Shown here in pieces: positions 13,488-25,666 of a stretch of 64,000 nucleotides of DNA. Location of the stretch: assembly GCF_002878395.1 (NCBI RefSeq), contig NC_061115.1, positions 158,275,160 through 158,339,159 of the forward strand, written 5' to 3'. Below the pieces are notes generated by a model that was given only the letters and a program-made list of their open reading frames with translations, was not told the origin of the DNA and made no database searches. Both the position numbers and the translations under genes were made by a program. This stretch comes from Capsicum annuum. Lineage: Eukaryota > Streptophyta > Magnoliopsida > Solanales > Solanaceae. The first letter of the stretch is position 1; the number at the start of each line of letters is the position of its first letter.

Positions 13488-14142
13488 TGTTGGGTTATTA
13501 AGATGTGTGAATGGAAAATATAAAGGTGGTATTTTTTTCAGAAAGACACTAAGAGAAAGGATGCGACTTGAATAGGCACCTTTTTGGATTGAATGGTTAT
13601 GATCTTTCCAATGGATTATGACTTTCCGAAGAGTTGCACCTTTATGAAGGGGTGCACCTTTCTGAACAATTGCTTCTTTTCATGAAGCAACACCTTGATG
13701 GCTATAAATACCTGATTTTTTTCTCAGGTAAAGACAATTTTTTTCTGGAGTTGAAAATATTCTTCATCTTCTTAAAAAATCTCCTGTGATCATCAAACTG
13801 TTGAGTGTGTTCAAAGTTTCTGAGAATTTGAGGTACCGCTATTTTCAAAAAAATAATCAGTTTATCCTGGGAGGAAAGATTCCATAACCTCAGGTACTTG
13901 AGGGGAATAAATTCCTTAAGGACACACCGTGCATTCGGTGAACTTGATTCTCAATTTTCTGTTTCATCTTCTTTCTTAAAAAAATGTTGATAAACACACT
14001 TTATTTCATAGTTCATTTGATCATTCATTTGAACTTGTGTTTGAAGGTGTTGAACTTCATTGTATTTGTAGAATGTTGTTCTTGACCTGAGTTTGAAGTT
14101 TGTATAGAAAACATACAGATGTTTGGACCCATCGAAACAATA
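13488..14142 (+). repeat. LTR copy 2 (internal, tandem to copy 1)
   Basis: About 655 bp and aligned throughout with copies 1 and 3. It is separated from copy 1 by only 14 bp. Several words differ from both other copies (for example 'gatgtgtgaatggaaaatata' at the start and 'gaacaattgcttctt' near 13670). Its end is degraded ('cgaaacaata'). Confidence 0.85.
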
Positions 14143-14940
14143 ATCTTAAGGAATTTATACTAATCTGTATTGTTTGATTTACTGTTTTATAGTAAATAAT
14201 TTGAACTTCATATGGATATTTCTTCAACTGTTTGAACTTTTGTTTGAAGTTCTTGAAACTTTATTTCGATGGTTCATAAGTTTGTTGAACTTGTGTTGAA
14301 TTTCTTAACATTTGGTTTTGCTATTTTCCAGAAAATAGTTTGAACTTCATTTTGTTGATCTTCATAAGTTGGGTTGAACTTATTGTTAAAAGTTCAAATT
14401 TTTAAATACAGAGTTTCAACTTCATTTGAATGTTCATATGTTAATTTGAACATGTGTTTGAAGTTATTGTTGGAAAATATAGATTTTACCAAAATTGAGA
14501 AAAAATCATCAATTTTAAGAAAAGTATAAAAATATTTATTTTGTGCTTGTTTGGTGAAGGAAATTTTTTTTATCTCCATTTATAAATAAGTATTTGATTA
14601 ATCTGTATTGAGTCTGATTTTGTGGAGACTAACATCATTTGATTTTTATTCCCTCGGTTAGAAGAATATAAAAACTTCTTCGAGAATTCAGTGAGAAAAT
14701 TCGGTTCGAAGAATATAAAAACTTCACTAATTCGTTAAAATCTCTATATGATTTTTGGAGTTTAAAACCTGTGGGATTTCACTTCGTTTGAATTTGATTT
14801 CGATTTGAAGTCATAAAAACTTCGTCAAGTTTCAAAATTCATTCAATTGATGATTTGAAGATATAAAAACTTCATCATTGACTAGAAACAAGTTGGCTAA
14901 AGATTAAATTCTTTATTGTTAGTATTTTGAAATACTAAAG
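14143..14940 (+). other. Non-coding leader of the Copia with iterated TATAAAAACTTC motif
   Basis: No gene. The block 'gaag(a/t)(n)ataaaaacttc' occurs four times at about 14661, 14708, 14806 and 14855. Words of the form 'ttgaacttcatttgaa' recur many times from 14195 to 14460. No Met-tRNA-type primer-binding site is seen after LTR copy 2. Confidence 0.6.
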
Positions 14941-14943
14941 AGT

Positions 14944-15890
14944 ATGTCAAAGATTGACAGAAAAATGAAGAATGAAACTGAATAATAAATTAATTTGGTT
15001 GTGAATGATGTTGTCCTAATGGCAACCAATATTGCCTCATTAAGTCATTCAGATATTGCTCTAGCAATGAAAATGACAGAAATACCAAAAAATATTTTAG
15101 TGTGAACTTCAAAGAATGGAAGCAAATGTGTCATTTTTTATGGCCAAACTTAAAATGCAAATGTTCACAAGTATAGATCCTCATATTCTAGGTAAAATAT
15201 ATGTGAGTCATTCCAAGATAGACGAGGATAATGAGTTGACTGAAAAATCATCGGTGATGGTTGCAAATCCTATTAAGGATGATGCTCCAAATAATAAAAA
15301 GATGAAGAAGTCTTCTGGACAAGATAAAGAGTAGAACAAGAAAATGTTCAATGGCAAGTGCTACAATTGTAGTGATGTTGGCCACAAAGCTCTAAATAGT
15401 AAAGTTCTAAATAAGAACAAGAAAAGAGATTAGATAAAGATGTTGTAAACAACTAGAAAAAGAGATTAGATAAAGATGTTGGAAACAACTAGAAAGATTA
15501 AAATTTTTTGTGATATGATCACTGAAAGCAATATAGTTAGATATACAAATGAATGATGGTTTAATTCAGGAGCCACTAGACATGTTTGAATGAAAAAAGA
15601 AGTTTTTACTACTTATGATGGGAAATAATGCAACAATCAAGGTTGAAGAATGTGGAAAGATATTTCTAAAAATGACTTCCGGTAAGGTGTTGACTCTCAA
15701 CAATGTTCTGTATATTCCTACTATTCGGAGGAACTTAATGTCGACAATACTTCTTGGTAAAAACATGTTTAAGTGTGTGTTTATTACGGAGAAAGTTATA
15801 ATAAGAAGAATGAATCATATGTAAGAAAGGGCTACCTAAATGAGGGCCTTTTGAAACTTGATGTAATGGTTGTTGAAATGAAGAAATCAA
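14944..15890 (+). pseudogene. Copia gag and protease remnant
   Basis: Frame 15116-15334 is part of gag. At 15350-15401 a zinc knuckle CYNCSDVGHKALNS is present, but its last Cys is replaced by Ser. At about 15557 the protease active-site block reads WFNSGATRHV: the catalytic Asp of the usual DSGAT signature is Asn. Stops separate the pieces. A 37-bp segment is tandemly duplicated at 15421-15494 between gag and protease. Both key residue losses would abolish function. Confidence 0.75.
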
Positions 15891-15899
15891 AGGCTTCTT

Positions 15900-16460
15900 C
15901 TAACTTGCTAGAGTCAAATGATTTATGACATAGTCGTTTAGGACACGCCAATTACAAAATCTTAAGAAAATTGATTAACTTAGAAGTTTTGCCAAACTTT
16001 GAGTGCAATAAAGCAAAATATCAAATGTGTTTGGAATCAAAATATGCTAAGCATCTGTATAAGCCCATTGAAAGGAATTTCAATCCTTTATACTTAATCC
16101 ACACAGACATCTTTGATATCAAGTCAACACCAACTCGTGGTGAAAAAATATATTTTATAACGTTTATTGACTATTGCACTAAGTACTATTATGTCTATTT
16201 TTTGAATAGTAAGGATGATGCAATAGATACATTTAGTCAATACAAAATAGAAGTTGAAAATTAGTTAGGGAAAGAGATCAAAATGATAAGTAGTGATAGG
16301 GGTGAATAATATGAATCTCCTTTTGCAGAGATAGGTGTAGAGAATGGAATTTTCCATCAAACTACTACCCTGTATTCACCTCAATCAAATAGAATTATGA
16401 AATGTAAAAACTGAACCTTAAAGGAAATGATGAATGTCTTACTTATAAGTTCAGGTTTAC
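15900..16460 (+). pseudogene. Copia integrase remnant with lost catalytic Glu
   Basis: The integrase starts at about 15925 with the HHCC zinc motif (HSRLGHAN ... CLESK). The catalytic core follows (LIHTDIFD in frame 15971-16264, giving the first Asp, then SSDRGE at about 16293 for the second). The third acidic residue, normally Glu in a VAERKNRT-type block, is at about 16395-16410 and reads IMKCKN followed by a stop. A stop at 16262 also breaks the domain. It cannot integrate DNA. Confidence 0.8.
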
Positions 16461-16470
16461 CGCAAAACTT

Positions 16471-16833
16471 GTGGAGAAAGCTATCCTTACAGCTAACCAA
16501 ATACTCAATAGAGTACCTCATAGTAAGACACTGTCAATTCAATATGAAAAATGGAAAGCAAGGAAACTCAACTTGAAATATTTCAAAGTGTGGGGGTGTT
16601 TAGCAAAAGTCCAAGTTCCTATGCCTAAAAGGATAAATATAGAACCTAAGACTGTGGACTACGTGTTCATTGGATATGTTAGAATTAGTAAAGCATGTCA
16701 ATTTTTTATTCATAAATTCGAACAACCGGATATCAATGAAAATACGATAACTGAATTAGATAATGCTGAGTTCTTTGAACACATTTATCCGTATAAAACT
16801 ATACATGAACAGTATAATAGAGGGTCTAAATGA
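16471..16833 (+). pseudogene. Copia integrase C-terminal region / linker
   Basis: This 120-codon frame reads AILTANQILNRVPHSKT, then LKYFKVWGCLAKVQ and KTVDYVFIGY. That is the conserved end of Copia integrases (core end and GPY/F-like region) in the expected order before reverse transcriptase. It ends at a stop at 16831. Confidence 0.8.
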
Positions 16834-17049
16834 CCTTGATATAAACCAAGCAAGAATGTTTATAACGATGAGAATCCAAGGCGTAATACACTTCAAAGAA
16901 CGTCAACTTCCTTTGGATCAAATTTTGTAACGTTTCTCCTAGGAAATGAGCTTTAAAATTTTAAATAAGTGATGTCATCTTCATACTCATCTTTTTGGAA
17001 AGAGGCAGTCAATAATGAGATTGATTCAATCTTGAGCAACCATACTTAG

Positions 17050-17740
17050 GAATTGGTTGATCTTTCTCCAAGAAATAAAACTTTAGGTTCTAAATGGATC
17101 TTCAAAAGAAAAATAAAAGCGGATGGTATTGTTGACAAATACAAGGCAAGACTTGTAGTAAAAGGCTTCAAACAAAAGGAATGCTTTGATTATTTTGATA
17201 CATACTCGCCTGTAATAAGGATAACGTCAATTCAAATATTAGTTGTCTTGGTGATGGTATATGATCTTGAAATCCATCAAATGGAATTGAAAACAACATT
17301 CCAAAATGGAGAGTTGGAGGAAGAAATTTACATAGAACAGCCTACGTATTTTGTGGTTCTTGGTAAAGAAAAAAAGGTGTGTAAATTTGTTAAGTCACTT
17401 TATGGACTAAAACAAGCACCCAAACAGTGGCATGCAAAGTTTGATCAAATCATGTTGGCAAATGATTTTAAGATAAATGAAAGTGATAAATGTGTGTACA
17501 TTAAAGACACTCCAAATCACAAGGTCATTGTTTGTTTGTATGTGGATGATGTGTTGATCGTCAGTAGATACATTTCTAACATAAATGATACAAAATGAAT
17601 ATTCGAGAGTAAGTTTGATATGAAGGACCTTGGAATTGAGGATGTGATCTTAGGGATAAGAATTCATAAAACTCTACAAGGATTGACATTGTCACAGTCT
17701 CATTACGTTGAAAGGTACTTGACAAGTTTAAGTATTTGGA
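17050..17740 (+). pseudogene. Copia reverse transcriptase remnant
   Basis: Frame 17053-17598 spans most of the RT palm and fingers: LGSKWIFKRKIKADG, KARLVVKGFKQ, the DLEIHQMELKTTFQNGELEEEIYIEQP stretch (Lys-Thr-Thr replaces the usual Asp-Val-Lys-Thr-Ala, so the first catalytic Asp context is altered) and YGLKQAP. The catalytic YVDD box is intact at 17539-17550. A stop at 17596 interrupts before the thumb, which continues as FESKFDMKDLG to about 17720. Frame-disrupting changes follow. Confidence 0.9.
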
Positions 17741-17799
17741 TTTCGGTATTACCAAGACTTCATTAGAAGTGAGCTTTGCACTTCAAAAGAATGAAAGTA

Positions 17800-18475
17800 A
17801 AACTGACCCACAGTTAGACTAGCAAGAGTGTTGGGATGTTTAATGTATATCACGAATTGTACACGGATAGACATAGCATGTACTATTAGTAAATTAAGTT
17901 GGTACAAGAGTAATCCCAATAAAACTCATTGGATGGCAATGAAAAAGAGTTTTGGGGTATCTAAAATACGGCAATGAAAAAGAATTTTGGGGTATCTAAA
18001 ATACACTCAATACTATGTTTTGCATTATAATAAATATCTAGTGGTAATTGAAGGATATAATGATGCAAATTGAATCACTGAATTGAATGAAGTAAAATCC
18101 CCTAGTGGATATGTATTTATATTAGGTGGAGGAGCAAACTCTTGAAAATCGTCCAAACAGACATGTATTGCTCGCTCTACAATGAAATATAAATTTATCG
18201 CATTAGATAAGGTCGGTGAAGAAGCTGAATGGCTCCAAAAATTCTTGGAAGATATTTCTTATTGTCCCAAACCTTTGGAACCAGTATGTATACATTATGA
18301 TAGCCAAACAGCAATAGGTAGGACAGGGAGCATAATGTGCAACGATAAATCTCATCATATAAGACGGAGATATAATACCTTTAGAGAATTACTCTCTAGT
18401 GGAATTATCACTGTTGACTATGTGAAGTCAAAGGATAATATGTCGGATCTACTTACAAAAGGCCTATTTAGATAG
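17800..18475 (+). pseudogene. Copia RNase H remnant
   Basis: The frame at 18182-18475 contains KYKFIALDKVGEEAEWLQKFL, HYDSQTAIG, KSHHIRRRYN and SKDNMSDLLTKGL, the standard end of Copia RNase H. Upstream, about 18055, an ANxITELN block carries the usual Asp-Ala context. A 35-bp direct duplication sits at 17935-18004. The termination codon at 18473 is the natural end of pol. Confidence 0.85.
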
Positions 18476-19107
18476 GGAGTTGAGAGAACATCGAAGGGAA
18501 TGAGTTTATGGCTTAGGACAAGTCAGCATAGCGGTAACTTTACCTAGAAGACTGGAGATCCCAAGAGCTAGGTTCAAGAAGATCAAACAAAGTTGTGACT
18601 GATGGTTCAACATTGTCAATATACTCAACTCATTCTCATGATGTAGACAATGTTTAGGAAACAAGCATACAGCTTATGGTTTGAAGAATTTTAATGGTTA
18701 TCTAAGTTTGGTATATTTGACTAAATAGTTTAATCAATAGGATTAAATATTTAGGAATAACCTATGTGAGGGTGAAGTGGAAGTCACTTCAAGAAGAATG
18801 TTAGTAAAGGCCTATTCTCTACGCTATTATGAAATCAAAATGTGTTCATGGCTAAAACAAAAAAAACTGTGAGAACCATAAACGGTAAAAGGCTGATTTA
18901 TGGCATGTGTTGTCTAGGTGTACACTAAAGTTTGATGATTCAAATATATCAAATCTACCAATTGATCGAGTGCATTCGATGTATGTTCACGACAGAAAGT
19001 TTAAAGAAAAACCTACTTATCCAAATACAATCAGTCTTTGCTTGTTGATCACTTACTTGTCCGTAATTTTTTTTATGAGATAGTCATTCTCCATTCATGT
19101 GAGGGAT

Positions 19108-19767
19108 TGTTGGGTTATTAAGAGGTGTGAATGGAAAACAAAAAGGTGGTATTTTTTTTCCAGAAAGACACTAAGATAAAGGATGCAATTTGAATAAGCA
19201 CTTTTTCGGATTGAATGGTTATGACCTTTCCAATAGATTGTGACTTTCCGAAGAGTTGCACCTTTATGAAGGGGTGCACCTTTCTGAACCATTACTTATC
19301 TTCATGAAGCAACACCTTGATGGCTATAAATTAATACCTGAATTTTTTCTCAAGTAAAGATAATTTTTTTTAGAGTTGAAAACATTCTTCTTCTTCTTCT
19401 TTAAAAATCTCTTGTGTTCATCAAACTATTGAGTGTATTCAAAGTTTCTGAGAATTTGAGGTACCGATATTTTCAGAAAGAGAATTATTTTATCCTGGGA
19501 GGAAAGATTCTATAACCTTGGGTACTTGAAGGGAATAATTCTTTAAGGACACACCGTGCATTCGGTGGACTTGATTCTCAATTTTCTGTTTAATCATCTT
19601 TCTTAAAAAAAGTTGATAAACACACTTCATTTCATAGTTCATTTGATCATTTATTTGAACTTGTGTTTGAAGGTGTTGAACTTTATTGTTGTTCTTGAAT
19701 GTTGTTCTTGAATTGAGTTTGAAGTTTGAATAGAAAACATACACATTTTTGTACCGTCGGAACAACA
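19108..19767 (+). repeat. LTR copy 3 (3' LTR) of the Copia
   Basis: 660 bp, starting TGTTGGG and ending GGAACAACA, followed by TSD GACAG. A purine-rich tract ('gtgaggga') lies immediately upstream at about 19099-19106. Shares 'aaccattacttatc' and 'ggctataaattaa' with LTR copy 1 against copy 2. Confidence 0.9.
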
Positions 19768-19772
19768 GACAG

Positions 19773-22050
19773 TAGGGTACTTTTAATTGCCTATGAAGTG
19801 CCTTAATTTGTAGTAGATTTAAATGCAAGAAAAAAAGTGTTGCTGATACATGAAACTCTCAAGGGGTCGTTTGATTGGGAACAAGTTATTCTGGGATTGA
19901 CAAAAGAGTTCTTCAATCTTTTTTTTTTGTGATTCTGTGGATGTTATTTGTGCAGATTCAAATCTCTTAGCTGAGTTGAGAGTCTCCAAATATGGTTGAA
20001 AAACACCTAAGGTTTACCCCACTATGAGCTTTGTTGTAAATAGGGGTAAAGTGGACTCCCTATTTTTACCATCTTGTATTTATTACAATGTTTTGTATAT
20101 TTGATTGTATTTGTTCTAATCCAAAACTAAACATATTGGTTTAGATGAAAGAGAAAGTCAAGACACAACCACAAACATAGCATGAAAATTGCTCATTTGA
20201 AAAGTGTTGGAAGATATATGAACTTTTCTTACATTGATTAAAACTTTCAAGTTAAAAAATTTATTATAAAATATAGCGTAGTTCGAAAGCTTACATGCAT
20301 TTAAAATTTGTGACTGCTGTTTTTCTACTTATCTTTATAATGTGTATCTTACATATATTTTGTTCTTTTATGTCTTTGGTATTTTAATTATTTGAAATAT
20401 TTGTATGTCAACTCAGGTGCAGTAATTTTTGCGACTTCCCTTTGAAATTTTTGCAAATAACCTATTCACCAAATGTGAGTGAGAGAATTGATGTAGTAAT
20501 GCTTGGTTACTAGCCAGTTTATCTGGTTCAAGTGTTATATGTCTGAGATGAACTTGACTCTCTTAACTCTGCTATTGAGGAAGTTTTGGTTTGTAATAAC
20601 TCAGGTCCTTCATTTGTAACATTTAAACAGGCACAACATAATTGTTTAATAATTTGTTGAATCCATGTTACCTGCTACCTGTTGTTAGCTTATGATTGCT
20701 TCAACAACGATATGGAATAATGATATTATGTTGAGCCTGTTTGACATGGGTCATGCCCCTCTAGTTCAATAATATAGTTCAGAAAGCGAATACAAGTGAA
20801 TTTAATTGTTTCTGAAAGTTCGTGTATACATTCAATATTGCAAGTAGTCTACAAATACTTTGATTTATTTAGTCATAGTCCTTTGTAAGAATGAAGAGTG
20901 TAATTTGAATAATGAAAATATAATAATGTGTTTGACATTGGCATAAATGAAAACAAAAAGGGGACGAAATCACGAATATGGAGGGGTATTTCGGAATTAA
21001 ATGTGATATTATATATGTAGTATATTTAATTTAATTAATGATATATCATGTTTGGTCAATCTTCTAAAATTAGTTTCTATTGGAAAATGTTTTTTCTTAA
21101 AATCACTTTTTGTGAGATTCAATTTGAATTTGATCAATAAATTTAAAAAGCACTTTGAGCTATATGTAGTGTTTGACCAACCTTTTAAAATATGTGTTAG
21201 TGGATTTCTTTTCTCAAAAGTGTTTTTAGGAAGAAACTATTCTTTTTTAATTTATGAAAAACAACTTTTGTTAATTGTAAAAACATTTATTTTCTCTCAA
21301 AACCTTAACCAAATCTATCACTTTTTAAAAATAAGCATTTTTTAAAGAAAAATAAACACTTCTGAAAAAAATAAGATCGATCATATAAGCTATTAATCTT
21401 AAAATAAATTTATACCATAAACCAAATCTGATATAAATCATTATTCAATCCTGAAACAACCCATTTTATCTCATCCAACTTAGAATTATTTTATTTCACC
21501 TCCTTTATGAAATAAATCAATTCATAAATCATACATACCAAACGACCCTTAATGTCCAAAATTTAAAAAAAAAAATGAAACAGATTGGACCATCTCAAAA
21601 TAATTGGCCCACATTTGAGCCATTGGATTTGGAGTGACCAGTCAGTCATTCCACTAGATGGTCATTTATTAATTGGAAAAATTACTTAAAACTATAACTT
21701 TACTTTTTATTATTACACAATATCTCAAATTCTAAAACTAATTACAAATATAATATTTTTACAATTTCTCTTTCTATAATTCATATGCATAACTCTATCT
21801 CCCTATTTATAACTTTTTTACCTTACAAAATGCCTAAAATCAAGGAATATCAGAGAGAGTAATTAAGAAGCAAATTACCTAATATATCATTTTAAATTGA
21901 TATTTATTTTCTAATATATATCTATTACCTAACTTTCTTTCCGCCCATCATTCGTTTTACGATTCTTTTGTAGAGATAACTTGCATTCCCGACGATTGTT
22001 GTCTGGATTAAAAAGAAGCGATAAATTGGGTTATTTTTTGATTCATTTAA
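19773..22050. other. No gene; possible Harbinger-type MITE ends
   Basis: AT-rich with no supported coding region. 'ggggtcgtttga' at 19864 and its inverse 'ccaaacgaccctta' at 21539 could be the ends of one or two PIF/Harbinger-like elements, but the 1.7 kb between them is otherwise not inverted and the pairing is uncertain. Confidence 0.3.
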
Positions 22051-22145
22051 CTGTTGGGTTTTTTCTTCCTCCTCCTCGTCTTCTTCGACGATAGAAAGAA
22101 AACGGGAGAAGGTGTAGACTTAGGAATGAAAGAATTAGTGAAATT

Positions 22146-22227
22146 AGAAGAAGAAGAAGAAGAAGAAGAAGAAGACGAAGAAGAAGAAGAAGAAGAAGAA
22201 GAAGAAGAAGAAGAAGAAGAAGAAGAA
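22146..22227 (+). repeat. (GAA)n microsatellite
   Basis: About 27 GAA units with one GAC interruption. A 22054-22323 open frame runs through it as a poly-Glu tract, but codon use and context do not support a protein. Confidence 0.95.
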
Positions 22228-22274
22228 TGTCATATACATTATGAAATTTGTTGTTACTTCAAACACCGCAACGA

Positions 22275-22293
22275 CCCCCCCCCCCCCTCCCCC
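22275..22293 (+). repeat. Poly-C tract
   Basis: Thirteen C, one T, five C, just after the GAA array. Confidence 0.95.
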
Positions 22294-22429
22294 AAGATGA
22301 AAAGATGCGGAAAGTTGTTCTAGTAGTTTAAAAAAGTAAGTTGATCAATCTTCAAGGAAGATGAAACAAAGAAATACATCACGGCCTCGTCTCTCTAAGG
22401 TTATCTGCTATGTGTAGGATTGCGGGTTA

Positions 22430-22720
22430 TGTATATGTTATATATATATACGTAACATTTGTTATGTATGTTAACAAGGTTTGGTATTTTTAGCACATAT
22501 ACATAACATTGGTTATGTATATGGGACTATGTACATAACATTTTTTATGTATATATACATATCTATGTTATGTATATAAAATCACATACATGTCATGTTA
22601 TGCATATAAAATCATATACATATCTATGTTATGTATATGATAGTATATACATAACTATCATATATGATAATATATACTATATAAACTGTTAGGCTGTCAG
22701 TCCCTTTTTTAAAACTTCAT
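22430..22720 (+). repeat. Degenerate AT-rich repeat (tatgtatata / catacataac)
   Basis: Words such as 'tgttatgtatat' and 'tacataac' recur on both strands through this block. It is low-complexity and partly self-complementary. No coding capacity. Confidence 0.6.
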
Positions 22721-24110
22721 GTACATAACAGGGGAAGAATTTTGTTAAGCTGATATGTATATAAAATCATATACAGATTTTTTTATGTATGTGTTTCAAA
22801 TTTTGAATTTGATCTTACTAGTTGAATTTGAATAGCTAAATTTTGTGTTTCAAATTTTAAATTCGAGATATTGAATTTGGATAGATGAATTTTGTCCTTT
22901 CTATGTGTTTTCTTGATTTTACTAGTTGAATTTGTGTGTGCTTTACATGTGTTTCACGTTAATAAATACTCATAAGGATATGCAATAGAAATTAAAATAG
23001 TGTAAAATTATACTGCATAAACGTAATATCAAATTACTTTATTTTATTTATTTGGTTATCGATAAGCATGTTTAGAAATCAAAAACTAATAATCAAATTG
23101 ATAATACATAAATCGAACTATAAACCACCCGATGAGAACCCCATAACTGTTATCATAGAAGTCTTTTTATTCATAATACAAAATAAAAGGAAATTCAAGA
23201 CAAATTTGTATGTAATTCAAGTAGAAAATTAAAAAAATAAAAAGATAAAGACTCCAAACTAAATGGAGCTCAAAGTGCTCTTTTTCTTTTTAACCAAATA
23301 TATATGCATCATCTATTAGAGAAAGTTATTAAAATTGATAATAGAAACTAAAATAACCTATTAAAAAGTGTTTGATCATATTTTGTATGTGCAATAATCA
23401 TTAGAGCCTGTATAAAAAAAATAGAAAATCACTAAAGTATATTGATAAATATAATGATGGTATGTTAAATCTCATGATTTATTCACAATTAAAATAATTG
23501 CATATAAGCAAACATGGGGTAAAAGAGAATTCACATAAAGAAGAAGCCTAGAAAACCCTAAAAAATTCAGGAAGAAAATTTTAATTATTCATCAATCAAA
23601 ATAAAAATAAAAATAAAAAGAAAATGTAGAAGTAGAAGAATTGCACATATTTTTCTAGTAAATATGATCAAATAACTACTTAAATAGAATTGTAGACATT
23701 CTTTTTATAAATAAGGTAAAGTTTTAATTGATTTAGAAGTTTTAATATTATGATTTTTTACCTGAATAAAATATTTTTTTTCTTTTCATGCATACGTTGT
23801 TTTAAAAAAAATATATTTTGATTCCTACAATTCTTTCCTTAAAAAGTGTAGGAATCTTTTTCTTTTACTTGCATTTTTTTCAAACAATCAATTTTGGTAC
23901 TTCATTTTTTTTTCTTTTTATGTATAGTTTTACCCTAAAAATTTGTGTAAGATTCCTAATAAAAAATTTCATACATTAGATTAATTTCTTTTAGGTATTA
24001 GATTCTTCTTCTTATTTTTTTTTTTTGTATTCTAAATATTTCAATAATAATTTAATTATAATTATTTTAAAAAAAGTGAAAAGATAATTTTATCTATTAT
24101 AAGGTGTTTT
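22721..24110. other. No recognisable feature; AT-rich
   Basis: Many short A or T runs, no open frame of note and no repeat boundary that I can support. Confidence 0.6.
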
Positions 24111-24200
24111 AATGAAGGGCAACAAGTTCAAATGACTTTCCCATGAGTCTTCACACTTTTAGTATACTAGTTTAACTGCATGTGTCTCGCACGTGTAACT
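24110..24200 (-). mobile_element. Helitron-like terminus (3' end abutting a 5'-like end)
   Basis: Read on the minus strand: a GC-rich hairpin (ACACGTG...CACATGC, 24176-24196), seven bases, then CTAGT (24166-24170), the hairpin-plus-CTRR form of Helitron 3' ends. Beyond it comes 'actaaaagtgtgaagac', like plant Helitron 5' ends. The same 5'-like block recurs at about 24285 and 25360. No Rep/helicase coding is present. Confidence 0.45.
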
Positions 24201-24229
24201 TTTGATTATTAAAATCAGACGATTTTGTT

Positions 24230-25440
24230 TATTGTGAAGATTTTTAGTGAAGTGCAAAAAGTTCAAATCGCTTTTCAACGATTCTTCACATTTTAATATA
24301 ATTAAACATAACATATGTTTTACTGTAAGCACATATATATTTTTTCCACCATAAGTTTCAAGTGGTTAATGAATCGTCACTTTTGTATTTGTTGTACAAT
24401 TATTTCTTTTTTTTTATATTTTATATTTTTTCTTATTTTTAAAGTTAAATCTTTAGAAAATCTTTGATTACTTACTTAAAACTTTTAGAAATTTGGTACT
24501 TACTTTATTTTTTTTTCTTATTCTTTAACTCTTTCATGTTTATTTATATATTTTTCAAATCTTCTTAAAATCAACTTAGTTGATTTAGAAGCCTTTATAT
24601 GTTATGAAACCTTTATATGTATTTTGATTCACTATATTTAGTGGATCAATTTCATATTCAGAAAGGTAGAAAATAATTTTTCTTCTTTAGTTAAACCTTT
24701 TCTCCATATGAAATCTAAAAATATAATTCTCTACTTAAAAAATCCAAATCATAACAGATATAACAAGAAAATTGTGTAAGAATAAACATCAAACGATATT
24801 TTTCGGGGAATGAATTTTTTATTTCAAAAGAATTCATTTTTAGTTGTCACAAGAAAATAAGTGAACTTACCCCCCCTCGCACTTGCAGCACCCAGCACAC
24901 ATCTAATCACGACCTCGTACACTACCACCCTATGACAAGTTGTTCACAGGCTAACCATGATGAGTATATATCGTATGAATCTTGAGAGTTTAAGAATTTC
25001 AAAATCAAAAATAGAGGAACCAACATTGAAGCGTTTAATATAGACGGAACATGTTCGTGTAGTTTTTTTTTACATTATAACCATCATTTTTTATGGTATT
25101 AATATAACTATTTTTGGAAAATATAATCCCATAGTCGTATAGGACTCATTACTTGGTTAGCACAAGAGTCCTAATACAACGAAACTTTAAATTCAATAAA
25201 TTTGGCTATTTCTTCTCCAATGTATTTTAGGATTGTTTAATTTTTTAATAATTCATTTATAATTGAAGGAAATAAGTGAAAAGATAATTTTATTTATTGC
25301 GGGATCTTTTAATGACGGGTAAAAAGTTCAAACAACATTTGTAAGGTCTTCACACTTTTAATATATTATAGATATAGATTGTAGATAGATACAGATTATA
25401 GATTATGTGCATAAAATTTGTATCATCATTGTATAAAATA
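24230..25440 (-). mobile_element. Probable Helitron-derived segment with two further 5'-like ends
   Basis: The block 'gcaaaaagttcaaa...gattcttcacattttaata' at 24255-24300 and 'gtaaaaagttcaaa...gtcttcacacttttaatata' at 25318-25366 both repeat the junction sequence near 24120-24165. The roughly 1 kb between them is AT-rich and non-coding. The second copy is followed by a 'tagatatagatt' tract. Confidence 0.35.
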
Positions 25441-25666
25441 GAGAAAAGTCATCATTTCACTCCTGAACTTGTCCTCAACTTACTTTAATCCTTAAACTAA
25501 ACTTACAATTATTGAACCCCCTTAACAATTTTGTAGTGAATTAGATACCACCCTAAAGATGTTATACCACTCTTACAACGGAGAATGTATTGCACACGTC
25601 CACACATCAGCGCCACATCACTGTCATGTTGGAGTCTCACACAAAAATACACACACACACACACAC

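Larger units (their letters stand above)
12788..19772 (+). mobile_element. Ty1/Copia retrotransposon with three LTRs, flanked by TSD GACAG
   Basis: Direct 5-bp target duplications GACAG lie at 12788-12792 and 19768-19772. The element proper (12793-19767, 6975 bp) starts TGTTGGG and ends AACAACA. Its layout is LTR (12793-13473), a 14-bp AT-rich spacer, LTR (13488-14142), leader, gag-protease-integrase-RT-RNase H in Copia order, a purine tract before 19108, then LTR (19108-19767). All coding domains are broken by stops or frameshifts, so it cannot move by itself. Confidence 0.9.

Noticed and set aside
19490..19828. 112-codon minus-strand open frame
   Set aside because: Lies almost entirely within the 3' LTR of the Copia.
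19864..21552. One large MITE bounded by ggggtcgtttg ends
   Set aside because: The ends are inverted but the 1.7-kb interior shows no arm pairing, so they may be two unrelated termini.
22054..22323. 89-codon open frame with a Glu-rich run
   Set aside because: It is the GAA microsatellite and a poly-C tract in frame. There is no motif or sensible termini.
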